Part shown: positions 50,399-57,432 of the stretch, one piece after another | Layout of the letters: each line of letters starts with the position of its first letter | Numbering within the stretch: the stretch's first letter is position 1 | NCBI GenBank assembly: GCA_022769285.1 | Contig: JALEKD010000005.1 | Location: 62,001 to 126,000 of the forward strand | Length of the DNA: 64,000 nucleotides | Direction of reading: 5' to 3' | DNA from: Prevotella sp. | GTDB taxonomy: Bacteria > Bacteroidota > Bacteroidia > Bacteroidales > Bacteroidaceae | Notes under the pieces: model-generated | Told to the model about the DNA's origin: nothing | What the model saw: only the letters and a program-made list of their open reading frames with translations | The model's database searches: none | Position numbers and translations under genes: made by a program

Positions 50399-51055
50399 AT
50401 GAACTACAGAGATTTTTTACAGAAACTTATTTATGTGGTTATCAACCCAATTATTAAGGCCATGATAGCCATAGGTATTACCCCTAATGTGGTTACCACC
50501 ATAGGGTTTGTGGGCAACCTGGTGGCCACGGGCCTGTTCATAGCCGGAGGTATAGCCCTGCAGGAGGGCGATGCTGCGGGTGGCATGGCGCTCATCGGGT
50601 GGGGTGGTTTCACCATTCTCTTTGCCGGGTTGTTTGACATGATGGATGGGCGGTTGGCTCGCATGGGCAACATGTCCTCTACCTTTGGCGCCCTGTGGGA
50701 CTCTACGCTCGACAGGTACAGCGAGATGGTCTCGCTGTTCGGCATTTCGGTCGTATTCCTTAACGCGGGCTGGTTCTGGACAGGCATTGTTACCTACGCA
50801 GCTATCCTGGGTTCGGTCATGGTGAGCTATGTGCGCGCCCGTGCCGAGGGCTTGGATATTGAGTGCAAGGTGGGCTTGCTGCAGCGTCCCGAGCGCGTGG
50901 TCATCACCGCTGTGGTGGCTATGGTGACTGGCTGTACGGGCAACCTGTGGTGGTTGGCTGGCGGTATGGCCGTCATAGCCCTGTTGGCCAATATGACGGC
51001 TTTCTGGCGGGTAGCCCATTGTTACCACGAGTTGGCTAAGCACGACAAGAAGTAA
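50399..51055 (+). CDS. CDP-alcohol phosphatidyltransferase, probable PI-phosphate synthase
   Basis: A 218-residue membrane enzyme. The CDP-alcohol signature D-x2-DG-x2-AR-x8-G-x3-D-x3-D is complete in DMMDGRLARMGNMSSTFG plus ALWDSTLDR. The family transfers a phosphatidyl group from CDP-diacylglycerol to an alcohol phosphate or alcohol. By locus match with BT_1523 of B. thetaiotaomicron, it would use inositol-phosphate to make phosphatidylinositol phosphate. The start MNYRDFLQKL at 50399 is an ATG nine bases after the gtrA stop; the ORF-track start is a TTG inside gtrA. Phosphatidylglycerophosphate synthase activity is the main alternative. Confidence 0.88.
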   Translation: MNYRDFLQKLIYVVINPIIKAMIAIGITPNVVTTIGFVGNLVATGLFIAGGIALQEGDAAGGMALIGWGGFTILFAGLFDMMDGRLARMGNMSSTFGALWDSTLDRYSEMVSLFGISVVFLNAGWFWTGIVTYAAILGSVMVSYVRARAEGLDIECKVGLLQRPERVVITAVVAMVTGCTGNLWWLAGGMAVIALLANMTAFWRVAHCYHELAKHDKK

Positions 51056-51071
51056 CCCTGCTATCCTTACC

Positions 51072-51926
51072 GTGATGTTCAGTATATACATTATTATATT
51101 ATATATAGTACTGATAGCCGTCCGCCCAACGCGTAAGGTGGCCTTGGCCCTGCTGCCGTGGGCCATCTTTGCCTGCTCGTACGACTGGATGCGGCTATAT
51201 CCCAACTATAAGGTCAACCCGATAGACGTGGCAGGCCTGTATGGGGCTGAGAAACATCTTTTTGGTATCACCCTGGCCAGTGGGACGGTGCTTACGCCTA
51301 ATGAATACTTCGCCTTGCACCACTGTGGCGTGGCCGACATCATGGCCGGCTTCTTCTACCTGTGCTGGGTGCCTGTTCCGTTAGGCTTTGCGCTCTATCT
51401 GTACTTCAGCCGGCAGTACCGCGCCTACCTGCGGTTCTCGATGGCTTTCCTGCTGGTCAATCTGTTAGGCTTTTGTGGCTACTATATACACCCTGCAGCC
51501 CCACCATGGTATGCCATGGAGTATGGCTTTACGCCAGTGCTCCACACGCCGGGCAACGTGGCTGGCCTGGGGCGCTTCGATGCCCTTATGGGCATACCCG
51601 TGTTCCACGCCCTGTATGGTAAGAACGCCAATGTCTTTGCCGCGGTACCTTCGCTCCATGCCGCCTATATGCTTATAGCCACGGCATACGCTGCCATGAG
51701 CAGGCAGCACCGTGGGGTGGTGATAGTCTTTGCCCTGATATGTGCCGGTATCTGGTGGACGGCCGTATATACGGCTCACCACTATATCATTGATGTGCTC
51801 TTAGGTATCATGACGGCCTTGGTGGGTATGGTGCTGTTAGAGAACGTGCTGCGACATACGGCGGTGGGTCGACGGTTCTTAGATAGCTACGTCAGACTGA
51901 TAGCGCGGTGTTCCGTTGCCGCCTAA
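51072..51926 (+). CDS. PAP2/AUR1-like integral membrane transferase, probable inositol phosphorylceramide synthase
   Basis: A 284-residue protein with about six membrane segments. The three lipid phosphatase/phosphotransferase motifs are FCGYYIHPAAPPWYAMEYG, VPSLHAAYMLIATAY (catalytic His) and YTAHHYIIDVLLG (second catalytic His and Asp), in the form typical of AUR1/IPC synthases and inositolphosphotransferases. It ends the four-gene series and would move inositol phosphate from phosphatidylinositol to ceramide, giving inositol sphingolipids, as I recall for BT_1522. The gap to the preceding gene is 16 bp. A hairpin terminator follows at 51934. Confidence 0.87.
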   Translation: MMFSIYIIILYIVLIAVRPTRKVALALLPWAIFACSYDWMRLYPNYKVNPIDVAGLYGAEKHLFGITLASGTVLTPNEYFALHHCGVADIMAGFFYLCWVPVPLGFALYLYFSRQYRAYLRFSMAFLLVNLLGFCGYYIHPAAPPWYAMEYGFTPVLHTPGNVAGLGRFDALMGIPVFHALYGKNANVFAAVPSLHAAYMLIATAYAAMSRQHRGVVIVFALICAGIWWTAVYTAHHYIIDVLLGIMTALVGMVLLENVLRHTAVGRRFLDSYVRLIARCSVAA

Positions 51927-51933
51927 ACGATAA

Positions 51934-51966
51934 CAGCACCTATGCCCATTGCGGGTACAGGTGCTG
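51934..51966. terminator. Terminator of the inositol-lipid gene series
   Basis: CAGCACCT (51934-51941) pairs with AGGTGCTG (51959-51966), with an inner GCCC/GGGT pairing. It lies between convergent genes. Confidence 0.7.
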
Positions 51967-51989
51967 CTGTGTTTAGAGAGATAGTATGT

Positions 51990-52769
51990 TTATTTGATAA
52001 AGTTCAGATTATGGGCATGGATGTCGCCCGAGCCCTTGCAACTCTTGTTCAGATGTCTGAGTGTGCCGCTGAGGCTGATGTCGCCCGAGCCGAAGACTTT
52101 GCAGTTGACGGTGCCGCACTGGTTGAGATGGAGGGCTATGTCGCCCGAACCGTAAACTTCGGCATTGGTCGTGGTCACTTTTTCTTCATTGATTTCTATG
52201 TCGCCCGACCCGCGTATAGAAATAAGCGACTTGGCACAGCACAGCTTGTCAACCTCTACATCGCCCGACCCGCGCACATCCAGTGTGAAGTTGTCGCAAA
52301 TGACGTTTCTCAGATCTATGTCGCCCGAACCTACCAGGGTTACCGCCAGGTTGTCGCTGTCTATCTTCCTGGGGGCCTTGAAGTCGCCGCTGCCCTGTAG
52401 GCGTATCTGGGTGAGGTCTGGCGAGGTTACATACACTTTCACATCATCGTCCGAGGAACCGAACTTGAAGCCAAACGTACCCCCTCGGGCACTGGTCTTG
52501 ATGACCAGGGTGCCTTGTTCTACCGTGGTCAGGATGTTGTCTACATCGCTGGCCTTTCCTACCACCTTGACGCTTGTCGTGTTGCCCTGGGTGTAGATGA
52601 CATCGTTGCTGCCTATCAGCGCTATCTTGGTAAAGTTACTCACCCGGCGTACCGAGGTCTTGTTTTGTTGTATGGAAGTGGGATCGGGGTCATTGCTTGC
52701 CATCGCGGTGTTCTTGGTCGAAGCACATGCCATTAGCGTGAGTGCTGTCAGAATAATCAGTTGTTTCAT
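51990..52769 (-). CDS. DUF2807 (GIN domain) lipoprotein
   Basis: A 259-residue lipoprotein (signal ILTALTLMACAS, Cys about residue 15). The DUF2807 domain contains seven evenly spaced turns of the form GSGDI/GSGDF/GSGDV (for example RLQGSGDFKA, TLVGSGDIDL, IRGSGDIEI, VYGSGDIAL), about 20 residues apart, as expected for a right-handed beta-solenoid with one turn per rung. In DNA this shows as a near-exact 60-bp periodicity between about 52020 and 52390 (TGTCGCCCGA on the plus strand). The family is abundant in Bacteroidota and of unknown function, likely an envelope-located binding or structural protein. Confidence 0.88.
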   Translation of the reverse strand: MKQLIILTALTLMACASTKNTAMASNDPDPTSIQQNKTSVRRVSNFTKIALIGSNDVIYTQGNTTSVKVVGKASDVDNILTTVEQGTLVIKTSARGGTFGFKFGSSDDDVKVYVTSPDLTQIRLQGSGDFKAPRKIDSDNLAVTLVGSGDIDLRNVICDNFTLDVRGSGDVEVDKLCCAKSLISIRGSGDIEINEEKVTTTNAEVYGSGDIALHLNQCGTVNCKVFGSGDISLSGTLRHLNKSCKGSGDIHAHNLNFIK

Positions 52770-52904
52770 AATGGTACTTTGTTTCTGTTGTTATTTGTCT
52801 GTTAGACGACGTGGGTCGGCCAAAAGTTGCAAACGGCTCACTTTTTTCGATATTTTTTTCGTTGGTGGCCCTAAAAGTCCCTCTTCCGCGTTATTGATAA
52901 TAAA

Positions 52905-52934
52905 AAAGGTGGCACCCCTGCGAGCGCCACCTTT
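52905..52934 (-). terminator. Terminator of pepD
   Basis: AAAGGTGGC (52905-52913) pairs perfectly with GCCACCTTT (52926-52934). Read on the minus strand the stem is followed by TTTTTTA. It lies 20 bp past the pepD stop. Confidence 0.85.
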
Positions 52935-52953
52935 ACTATGATTAATCCGATTG

Positions 52954-54408
52954 TTATTCGGGTATGTTCTTGAGTATCTCCAACAAGTGGTCCCATACCA
53001 TCTGTACGGTAGGAATGAGCAACCGCTCGTCGGGCGTGTGTACATAGCGCAGTGTAGGCCCGAAGCTCACCATGTCGAGTTCCGGATAGCGCTCTGAGAA
53101 CAGGCCACACTCCAGTCCGGCGTGGATGCCTAACACTTTGGGATCCTTGCCAAACAGCTTGCGATAGGCTGCCACGGTTATATCTACCAACTTGCTGTTG
53201 GGGTTCATCTTCCAGGCGGGATAGCCGTCGGTCGTCATAACCTTGGCGCCAGCCAGACGATAGGCCGCAGCCACGGTGTTGCACATATTGTCCAGGTTGC
53301 TCATCACATTGGAACGCTGCGACGACAATACCTCTACCTGGGTGTCTGTGGTCTTTACGGCGGCTACATTGCTCGATGTCTCTACCAGCCAGTCCAGTGC
53401 CTCGTCCTGGCACATGGCAAATACGCCATTGTCTACAGCCTGCAGGGCCAGCACGATGTTGATGCCTACCTGAGCGGGGATAACCTGGGTGGCCTCGGTG
53501 CTTGCCAGGCTGAACTTCATCGTGGTGTCAGTAACATGATACTCATCCTCTACCTGGGCCACGAATACGTTGAAGTCGGCCTTGATGGTTTCCTTGTCGG
53601 CAGCGGGTATGGCGAATACCACCTTGCCGTCGCGGGGGATGGCATTGTGCAGCTTGCCACTGTTAAATGAGGCTATGCGCAGGTCAGTCTTGGCCTGTAC
53701 GTTGTAGAGGAACCGCGCGAGCAGCTTGATGGCATTGGCGCGCTTCTTGTTGATATCGTCGCCAGAGTGGCCGCCCACCAGGCCTTTGACCGAAGCCTCC
53801 ATGAAGAAGTAGCCAGCAGGTGCCTCTTCGCGCACGAAGTCGAATGTGGCTACCGTGCTACGTCCGCCGGCGCAGCTTACGAACAGCTGTCCCTCATCCT
53901 CTGAGTCCAGGTTGATAAGGTACTGCCCGGTCATAAAGCCCGACTTCATGCCTATGGCGCCGGTAAGCTGTGTCTCCTCATCGCGGGTAAATACGCACTC
54001 GATGGGGCCATGTTCTATATCATCGCTGTCCAGCAGGGCCAGTTCTATGGCACAGCCTATGCCATCGTCGGCTCCCAGCGTGGTACCCTTGGCCCGCAGC
54101 CACTCACCGTCTACGTAGGTCTGTATGGCGTCCTTGTGGAAGTCAAAGTCTACATCTACCAGTTTGTCGCAGACCATGTCCATGTGGCTCTGCAGTATCA
54201 CCGTCTTGCGGTTCTCGTATCCGGGAGTAGCCGGCTTGCGTATCAGCACATTGCCAGTGGCATCTACCTGAGTATCCAGCCCATGCTCCTTGCCAAAGTT
54301 GGTCAGATACTCACTCATGAGCTCCTCGTGCTTCGAGGGGCGGGGGATTTGATTGATTTTAGCAAACTGCTCGAACACGCGAGCGGGTTTTAGTTCTACA
54401 TTACTCAT
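52954..54408 (-). CDS. pepD: Aminoacyl-histidine dipeptidase (M20 family)
   Basis: A 484-residue cytosolic metallopeptidase cleaving Xaa-His and many other dipeptides. The zinc-binding and catalytic residues are seen in ILQSHMDMVCDK (His, Asp), TTLGADDGIG (Asp), FTRDEETQLTGA (Glu pair), NLDSEDEG and near the C-terminus IHAGLECGLF. The lid/dimerisation insert starts about VGGHSGDDINKKRANA. Length agrees with PepD (about 485). With the exported DPP5 and the MFS carrier elsewhere in the window, it forms a coherent route for dipeptide use. Monocistronic, with a terminator at 52905. Confidence 0.95.
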   Translation of the reverse strand: MSNVELKPARVFEQFAKINQIPRPSKHEELMSEYLTNFGKEHGLDTQVDATGNVLIRKPATPGYENRKTVILQSHMDMVCDKLVDVDFDFHKDAIQTYVDGEWLRAKGTTLGADDGIGCAIELALLDSDDIEHGPIECVFTRDEETQLTGAIGMKSGFMTGQYLINLDSEDEGQLFVSCAGGRSTVATFDFVREEAPAGYFFMEASVKGLVGGHSGDDINKKRANAIKLLARFLYNVQAKTDLRIASFNSGKLHNAIPRDGKVVFAIPAADKETIKADFNVFVAQVEDEYHVTDTTMKFSLASTEATQVIPAQVGINIVLALQAVDNGVFAMCQDEALDWLVETSSNVAAVKTTDTQVEVLSSQRSNVMSNLDNMCNTVAAAYRLAGAKVMTTDGYPAWKMNPNSKLVDITVAAYRKLFGKDPKVLGIHAGLECGLFSERYPELDMVSFGPTLRYVHTPDERLLIPTVQMVWDHLLEILKNIPE

Positions 54409-54424
54409 TTTTATGATATTTTAT

Positions 54425-54455
54425 TTTGTCTTTTAATCTAAAAACGCTACCTTTG
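54425..54455 (+). promoter_or_regulatory. Promoter for the 64-aa membrane protein and Skp-like genes
   Basis: TTTG (54425-54428), 19-bp spacer, TACCTTTG (54448-54455); full consensus match. The first ATG of the 64-aa gene is 43 bp further on. Confidence 0.8.
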
Positions 54456-54497
54456 TCCACAGAATGGTGTCAAAGAGATACTGCAAAATTAAGGAAA

Positions 54498-54692
54498 ATG
54501 ATAGAAACTCTACTCATAACCGTGTTAATAATTGCTATTGCAGTGGCATTATTATCCGTTAAGTTGATTTTTCGCCGCAACGGCTCGTTTTCCTCGCAGC
54601 ACATACACGACAGCAAGGCCATGCGCGACCGGGGCATTCACTGCGTGATAGACCAGGATCGCGAGGCGCGTCGCCGGGGTGGTGCTTGGTAG
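54498..54692 (+). CDS. Small single-span membrane protein
   Basis: A 64-residue protein: one membrane helix (TLLITVLIIAIAVALLSVKLIF, about residues 3-24), then a basic conserved-looking tail with SSQHIHDSKAMRDRGIHCVIDQDREARRR. The tail pattern (NxxI/H...KAMRxRGIxC...D..AR) recalls a short conserved Bacteroidota protein of unknown function. The ATG at 54498 is used; the ORF-track start would lie upstream of the transcription start predicted by the promoter at 54425. Forty-nine bp later comes the Skp-like gene, probably on the same transcript. Confidence 0.75.
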   Translation: MIETLLITVLIIAIAVALLSVKLIFRRNGSFSSQHIHDSKAMRDRGIHCVIDQDREARRRGGAW

Positions 54693-54741
54693 CAGGGAGT
54701 ACACCTTATTATATATAGAGACAATAAACACAAAAGGATAT

Positions 54742-55356
54742 ATGAAGAAAAATCTGATGAAAACCATGGCGGCAGTGGCAATGCTGTCGCTTACGATGAC
54801 TGCTTGTAACAAGAGTAATCCGCAGCAAGACGAGAAACAGCCTACAGCTGCCCCTGGCAGCTTGAAGATAGCCTATGTAGAGGTAGACTCTATCATGTCG
54901 CAGTACAAGTTCTGCAAGGACTACTCCATGATACTTCAGAAGAAGGGACAGAATATCCAGAACACCCTGATGGCCAAGCAGCAGCAGTTGCAGGCCGCCA
55001 CGGCCAACTTCCAGCAGAAGCTGCAGCAGAACGCCTACACCCGCGAGCAGGCCGAAGGCATCCAGGCTGGTCTGCAGAAGCAGGGTGCCGACCTTGATGC
55101 ACTCAACCGCCGTCTTACCAACGAGTTTCAGGTAGAGACTGATAAGTATAACAAGGCCCTGCGCGACTCTATCCAGCATTTTTTGGTGGCTTATAATAAG
55201 GACAAGAAGTACAGCCTGATACTGAGCAAGGCTGGCGACAACCTGCTGTATGCCGACAAGGCTTACGACATTACCAGCGAGGTAATAGCAGGTCTGAACA
55301 AGGCTTACAAGTCTACAGCCGCTACTAAGGCTGCCACCGACGAGGAGAAAAAGTAA
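54742..55356 (+). CDS. OmpH/Skp-like periplasmic chaperone lipoprotein
   Basis: A 204-residue lipoprotein (signal MAAVAMLSLTMTACNK, Cys about residue 22). After a short linker the OmpH/Skp pattern begins (LKIAYVEVDSIMSQYKFCKDYS), followed by a long coiled coil rich in Gln (MAKQQQLQAATANFQQKLQQN; EQAEGIQAGLQKQGADL) and the closing YSLILSKAGDNLLYADKAYDIT. Skp-type proteins hold unfolded outer membrane proteins in the periplasm; here lipid anchoring is predicted instead of a soluble form. It is followed by a terminator at 55400. Confidence 0.87.
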   Translation: MKKNLMKTMAAVAMLSLTMTACNKSNPQQDEKQPTAAPGSLKIAYVEVDSIMSQYKFCKDYSMILQKKGQNIQNTLMAKQQQLQAATANFQQKLQQNAYTREQAEGIQAGLQKQGADLDALNRRLTNEFQVETDKYNKALRDSIQHFLVAYNKDKKYSLILSKAGDNLLYADKAYDITSEVIAGLNKAYKSTAATKAATDEEKK

Positions 55357-55399
55357 AACGATAAGGCCGTAGCCACAGGCGATGGCCGCCCAGTTATAA

Positions 55400-55453
55400 C
55401 GGAGTACGCAGAGCGAGTCGCCATGGGCGCCGGCTTTGGTACTCCGCTTTTTT
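55400..55453 (+). terminator. Terminator between the Skp-like gene and nth
   Basis: CGGAGTAC (55400-55407) pairs with GTACTCCG (55439-55446), followed by C and six T. The loop contains further partial pairing. Confidence 0.8.
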
Positions 55454-55467
55454 ATATCATTCTGTCT

Positions 55468-56115
55468 ATGACACGTAAGGAACGCTATGAGCGCATACTC
55501 GCTTACTTTGCCGCCAATCAGCCCATGGTGACCACCGAGCTGCAGTTTGGCTCGGCCTTTCAGTTACTGGTGGCCACTCTGCTGAGTGCCCAGTGTACCG
55601 ACAAGCGTATTAACCAGGTTACCCCGGCCCTCTTTGCCCGTTACCCGTCGGCCCGCGAGATGGCCGCCGCCGAGCCCGAGGAGGTGCTGGCGTACATCAG
55701 TTCGGTAAGTTACCCCAATGCCAAGGCCGCCCATCTGGTGGCGATGGCCCGGAAATTGATGAGCGACTTCGGAGGCGATGTGCCGTCGGACAGGGCCCTG
55801 CTGATGACGCTGCCCGGTGTGGGCCGCAAGACAGCCAATGTCATCCAGGCCGTATGGTTCGGCAAGCCCACCTTAGCGGTAGACACCCATGTGTTCCGGG
55901 TAAGCCACCGGCTGGGACTGGTAAGCCGCACGGCCACCACGCCCCTCAAGGTAGAGCAGGAACTCATGCGCCACATTCCCACCGACCAGGTGCCCGACGC
56001 CCACCACTGGTTGCTGCTACACGGCCGGTATATCTGTAAGAGCGCCCGCCCTCTGTGCGATGAGTGCCCGTTCGACAGTTTCTGCCCCAAGCTCTTGGAG
56101 CAGTCTAAACTATAA
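55468..56115 (+). CDS. nth: Endonuclease III
   Basis: A 215-residue DNA glycosylase/AP lyase removing oxidised pyrimidines. The helix-hairpin-helix LPGVGRKTANVI with the catalytic Lys, the VDTHVFRVSHRLGL block with the catalytic Asp, and the Fe-S ligands C-x6-C-x2-C-x5-C (CKSARPLCDECPFDSFC) are all intact. The start MTRKERYE at 55468 is used; the longer ORF begins within the terminator hairpin. The DUF2461 gene starts 14 bp after the stop. Confidence 0.95.
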   Translation: MTRKERYERILAYFAANQPMVTTELQFGSAFQLLVATLLSAQCTDKRINQVTPALFARYPSAREMAAAEPEEVLAYISSVSYPNAKAAHLVAMARKLMSDFGGDVPSDRALLMTLPGVGRKTANVIQAVWFGKPTLAVDTHVFRVSHRLGLVSRTATTPLKVEQELMRHIPTDQVPDAHHWLLLHGRYICKSARPLCDECPFDSFCPKLLEQSKL

Positions 56116-56129
56116 ATCACGTAAACACA

Positions 56130-56840
56130 ATGGATGCAAAGAGAATTGTAAGTTTCCTCACCCGAGTGGCGCAGAACAACAACCGCCCCTGGTTTCAGGA
56201 ACATAAGGCCGAGTTTGAAGCCTGCAAGGCCGACTTCGAGGCAGGCATTACCCAGCTGATAGCCACGCTGGCCACCATGGACCCCGAGGTGGCCCACCTC
56301 ACCGTGCGCGACTGCTGTTACCGTTTCTACCGCGATACGCGGTTCAGTGCCGACAAGTCGCCTTACAAGCGCCACTTCGGTGCTTACATCTGTGCCCACG
56401 GCCGCAAGGCCCTGCGCGGGGGCTACTATGTACACCTGCAGCCCGGCCACTCCTTTATAGCCGTGGGGTCGTACTGGCTGCCCACCCATATACTTACCTC
56501 GTGTCGCAACGAGATAATGGGCAACATAGACCAGTGGCGCCGGGCGGTAGAGGCAGGCGAGTTTGTCAAATTTTTCGGCTATCCGGGCAACGGTGTTATG
56601 ACCGATGACGAGCTGTCGGCCAAGGGTTTTGGCATCGCGATGCTCAAGACGGCCCCCAAGGGCTTTCCCCGCGACTACGAGTATATCGACTATTTGCGTA
56701 TGAAGGACTATTGCTGCTGGATGCGGGTGCCCGATACGCTGTTTGACGCTCCCGACTGGCAGAGGCAGCTGCTCCGCTACTTCCGCGTGGCGAAACCCAT
56801 GATGGACTTTATCAATGCCGTGGTAGACGACTACGAGTAG
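56130..56840 (+). CDS. DUF2461 domain-containing protein
   Basis: A 236-residue cytoplasmic protein matching DUF2461 (TIGR02453-type): the N-terminal LTRVAQNNNRPWFQEHKAEFEACKADFE, the central RFYRDTRFSADKSPYKRHFGAY and GGYYVHLQPGHSFIAVG are typical. The function is unknown. It is 14 bp downstream of nth, and the same protein family is widespread in bacteria and fungi. The repeat element copy 4 begins 19 bp after its stop codon. Confidence 0.88.
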   Translation: MDAKRIVSFLTRVAQNNNRPWFQEHKAEFEACKADFEAGITQLIATLATMDPEVAHLTVRDCCYRFYRDTRFSADKSPYKRHFGAYICAHGRKALRGGYYVHLQPGHSFIAVGSYWLPTHILTSCRNEIMGNIDQWRRAVEAGEFVKFFGYPGNGVMTDDELSAKGFGIAMLKTAPKGFPRDYEYIDYLRMKDYCCWMRVPDTLFDAPDWQRQLLRYFRVAKPMMDFINAVVDDYE

Positions 56841-56859
56841 CCGCCCGGCAGCCGCCCGT

Positions 56860-56951
56860 GGCTCCGTCTGAAGACATAGAATGTATGTCCTAAGTTCAGA
56901 AATATACATCCAAGCGTTTAGTATGTACAGTCTAAGTCTTCGGACGGAGCC
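56860..56951. repeat. Intergenic 21-bp-periodic element, copy 4
   Basis: The left arm GGCTCCGTCTGAAGACATAGA (56860-56880; 21 bases, quoted here only as GGCTCCGTCTGAAGAC) is inverted relative to the right arm ending GTCTTCGGACGGAGCC (56931-56951), with 19 of 21 positions complementary. Units end at 56890 (AGAATGTATGTCC), 56911 (GAAATATACATCC) and 56932 (AGTATGTACAGTC), 21 bp apart. This is the best preserved copy. It opens the 592-bp gene-free stretch 56841-57432. Confidence 0.8.
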
Positions 56952-57058
56952 GTGGAAGGCTGAGTAAGTTGTTGGGGCCATCGCGCACACGGCGATGGCT
57001 CTCTTTTTTCCCTTGTTCATCCACCTCCTGTCTCCCCACGAAAAACTCTCTGCTCGTA

Positions 57059-57111
57059 ATGACGGCTCCCAGACTCGTAGAGGTGACTTCTAAGTGGCCA
57101 GGAGCCGTCAT
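57059..57111. repeat. Inverted repeat in the ald upstream region
   Basis: ATGACGGCTCC (57059-57069) and GGAGCCGTCAT (57101-57111) are perfect inverted repeats separated by 31 bases. The GGCTCC/GGAGCC ends recall the termini of the 21-bp-periodic elements, but no 21-bp units are present. Confidence 0.5.
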
Positions 57112-57223
57112 GAGCACCACAGAGACGGCTCTGGATACCTGGTGGGGCATGGCCCCATGGTGGGCTATCCACTTGCAATCTGTAAGTTGCCATAGAAAAA
57201 TGGAAAAAACTGTGATTTTTAGT

Positions 57224-57252
57224 TTTGTGTATTCGATTTTTTGCTAAATTTG
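57224..57252 (+). promoter_or_regulatory. Promoter for ald with a long leader
   Basis: TTTG (57224-57227), 17-bp spacer, TAAATTTG (57245-57252). The predicted leader to the ATG at 57433 is about 175 nt and contains GC-rich segments (CGCGGCCGTCGGCC) able to fold. Confidence 0.6.
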
Positions 57253-57432
57253 CACATGTTAGGTTACGGTTTGGCCCTTTGAGTTCGCTCGCGGCCGTCG
57301 GCCCTCCTGACGCAGCCCCAGACAGATGGCTATACGGCCACAGACGACCCATCACCGCCATGGCTGCCATCATCCTGGCCTTAGACACGAAGCATCTTAT
57401 TATCTATTAAACATTTAAAAATCATTACCATT

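Noticed and set aside
55710-57020. 436-aa minus-strand ORF over nth and DUF2461
   Set aside because: It is antisense to two well-supported genes and its N-terminal RRLRLYILNAWMYI repeats are repeat copy 4 read in frame.
57225-57410. 61-aa ORF in the ald leader and a nine-codon leader peptide starting at 57256
   Set aside because: The ORF-track start is a TTG in the promoter; amino-acid content shows no attenuation-type codon run, so neither is supported.
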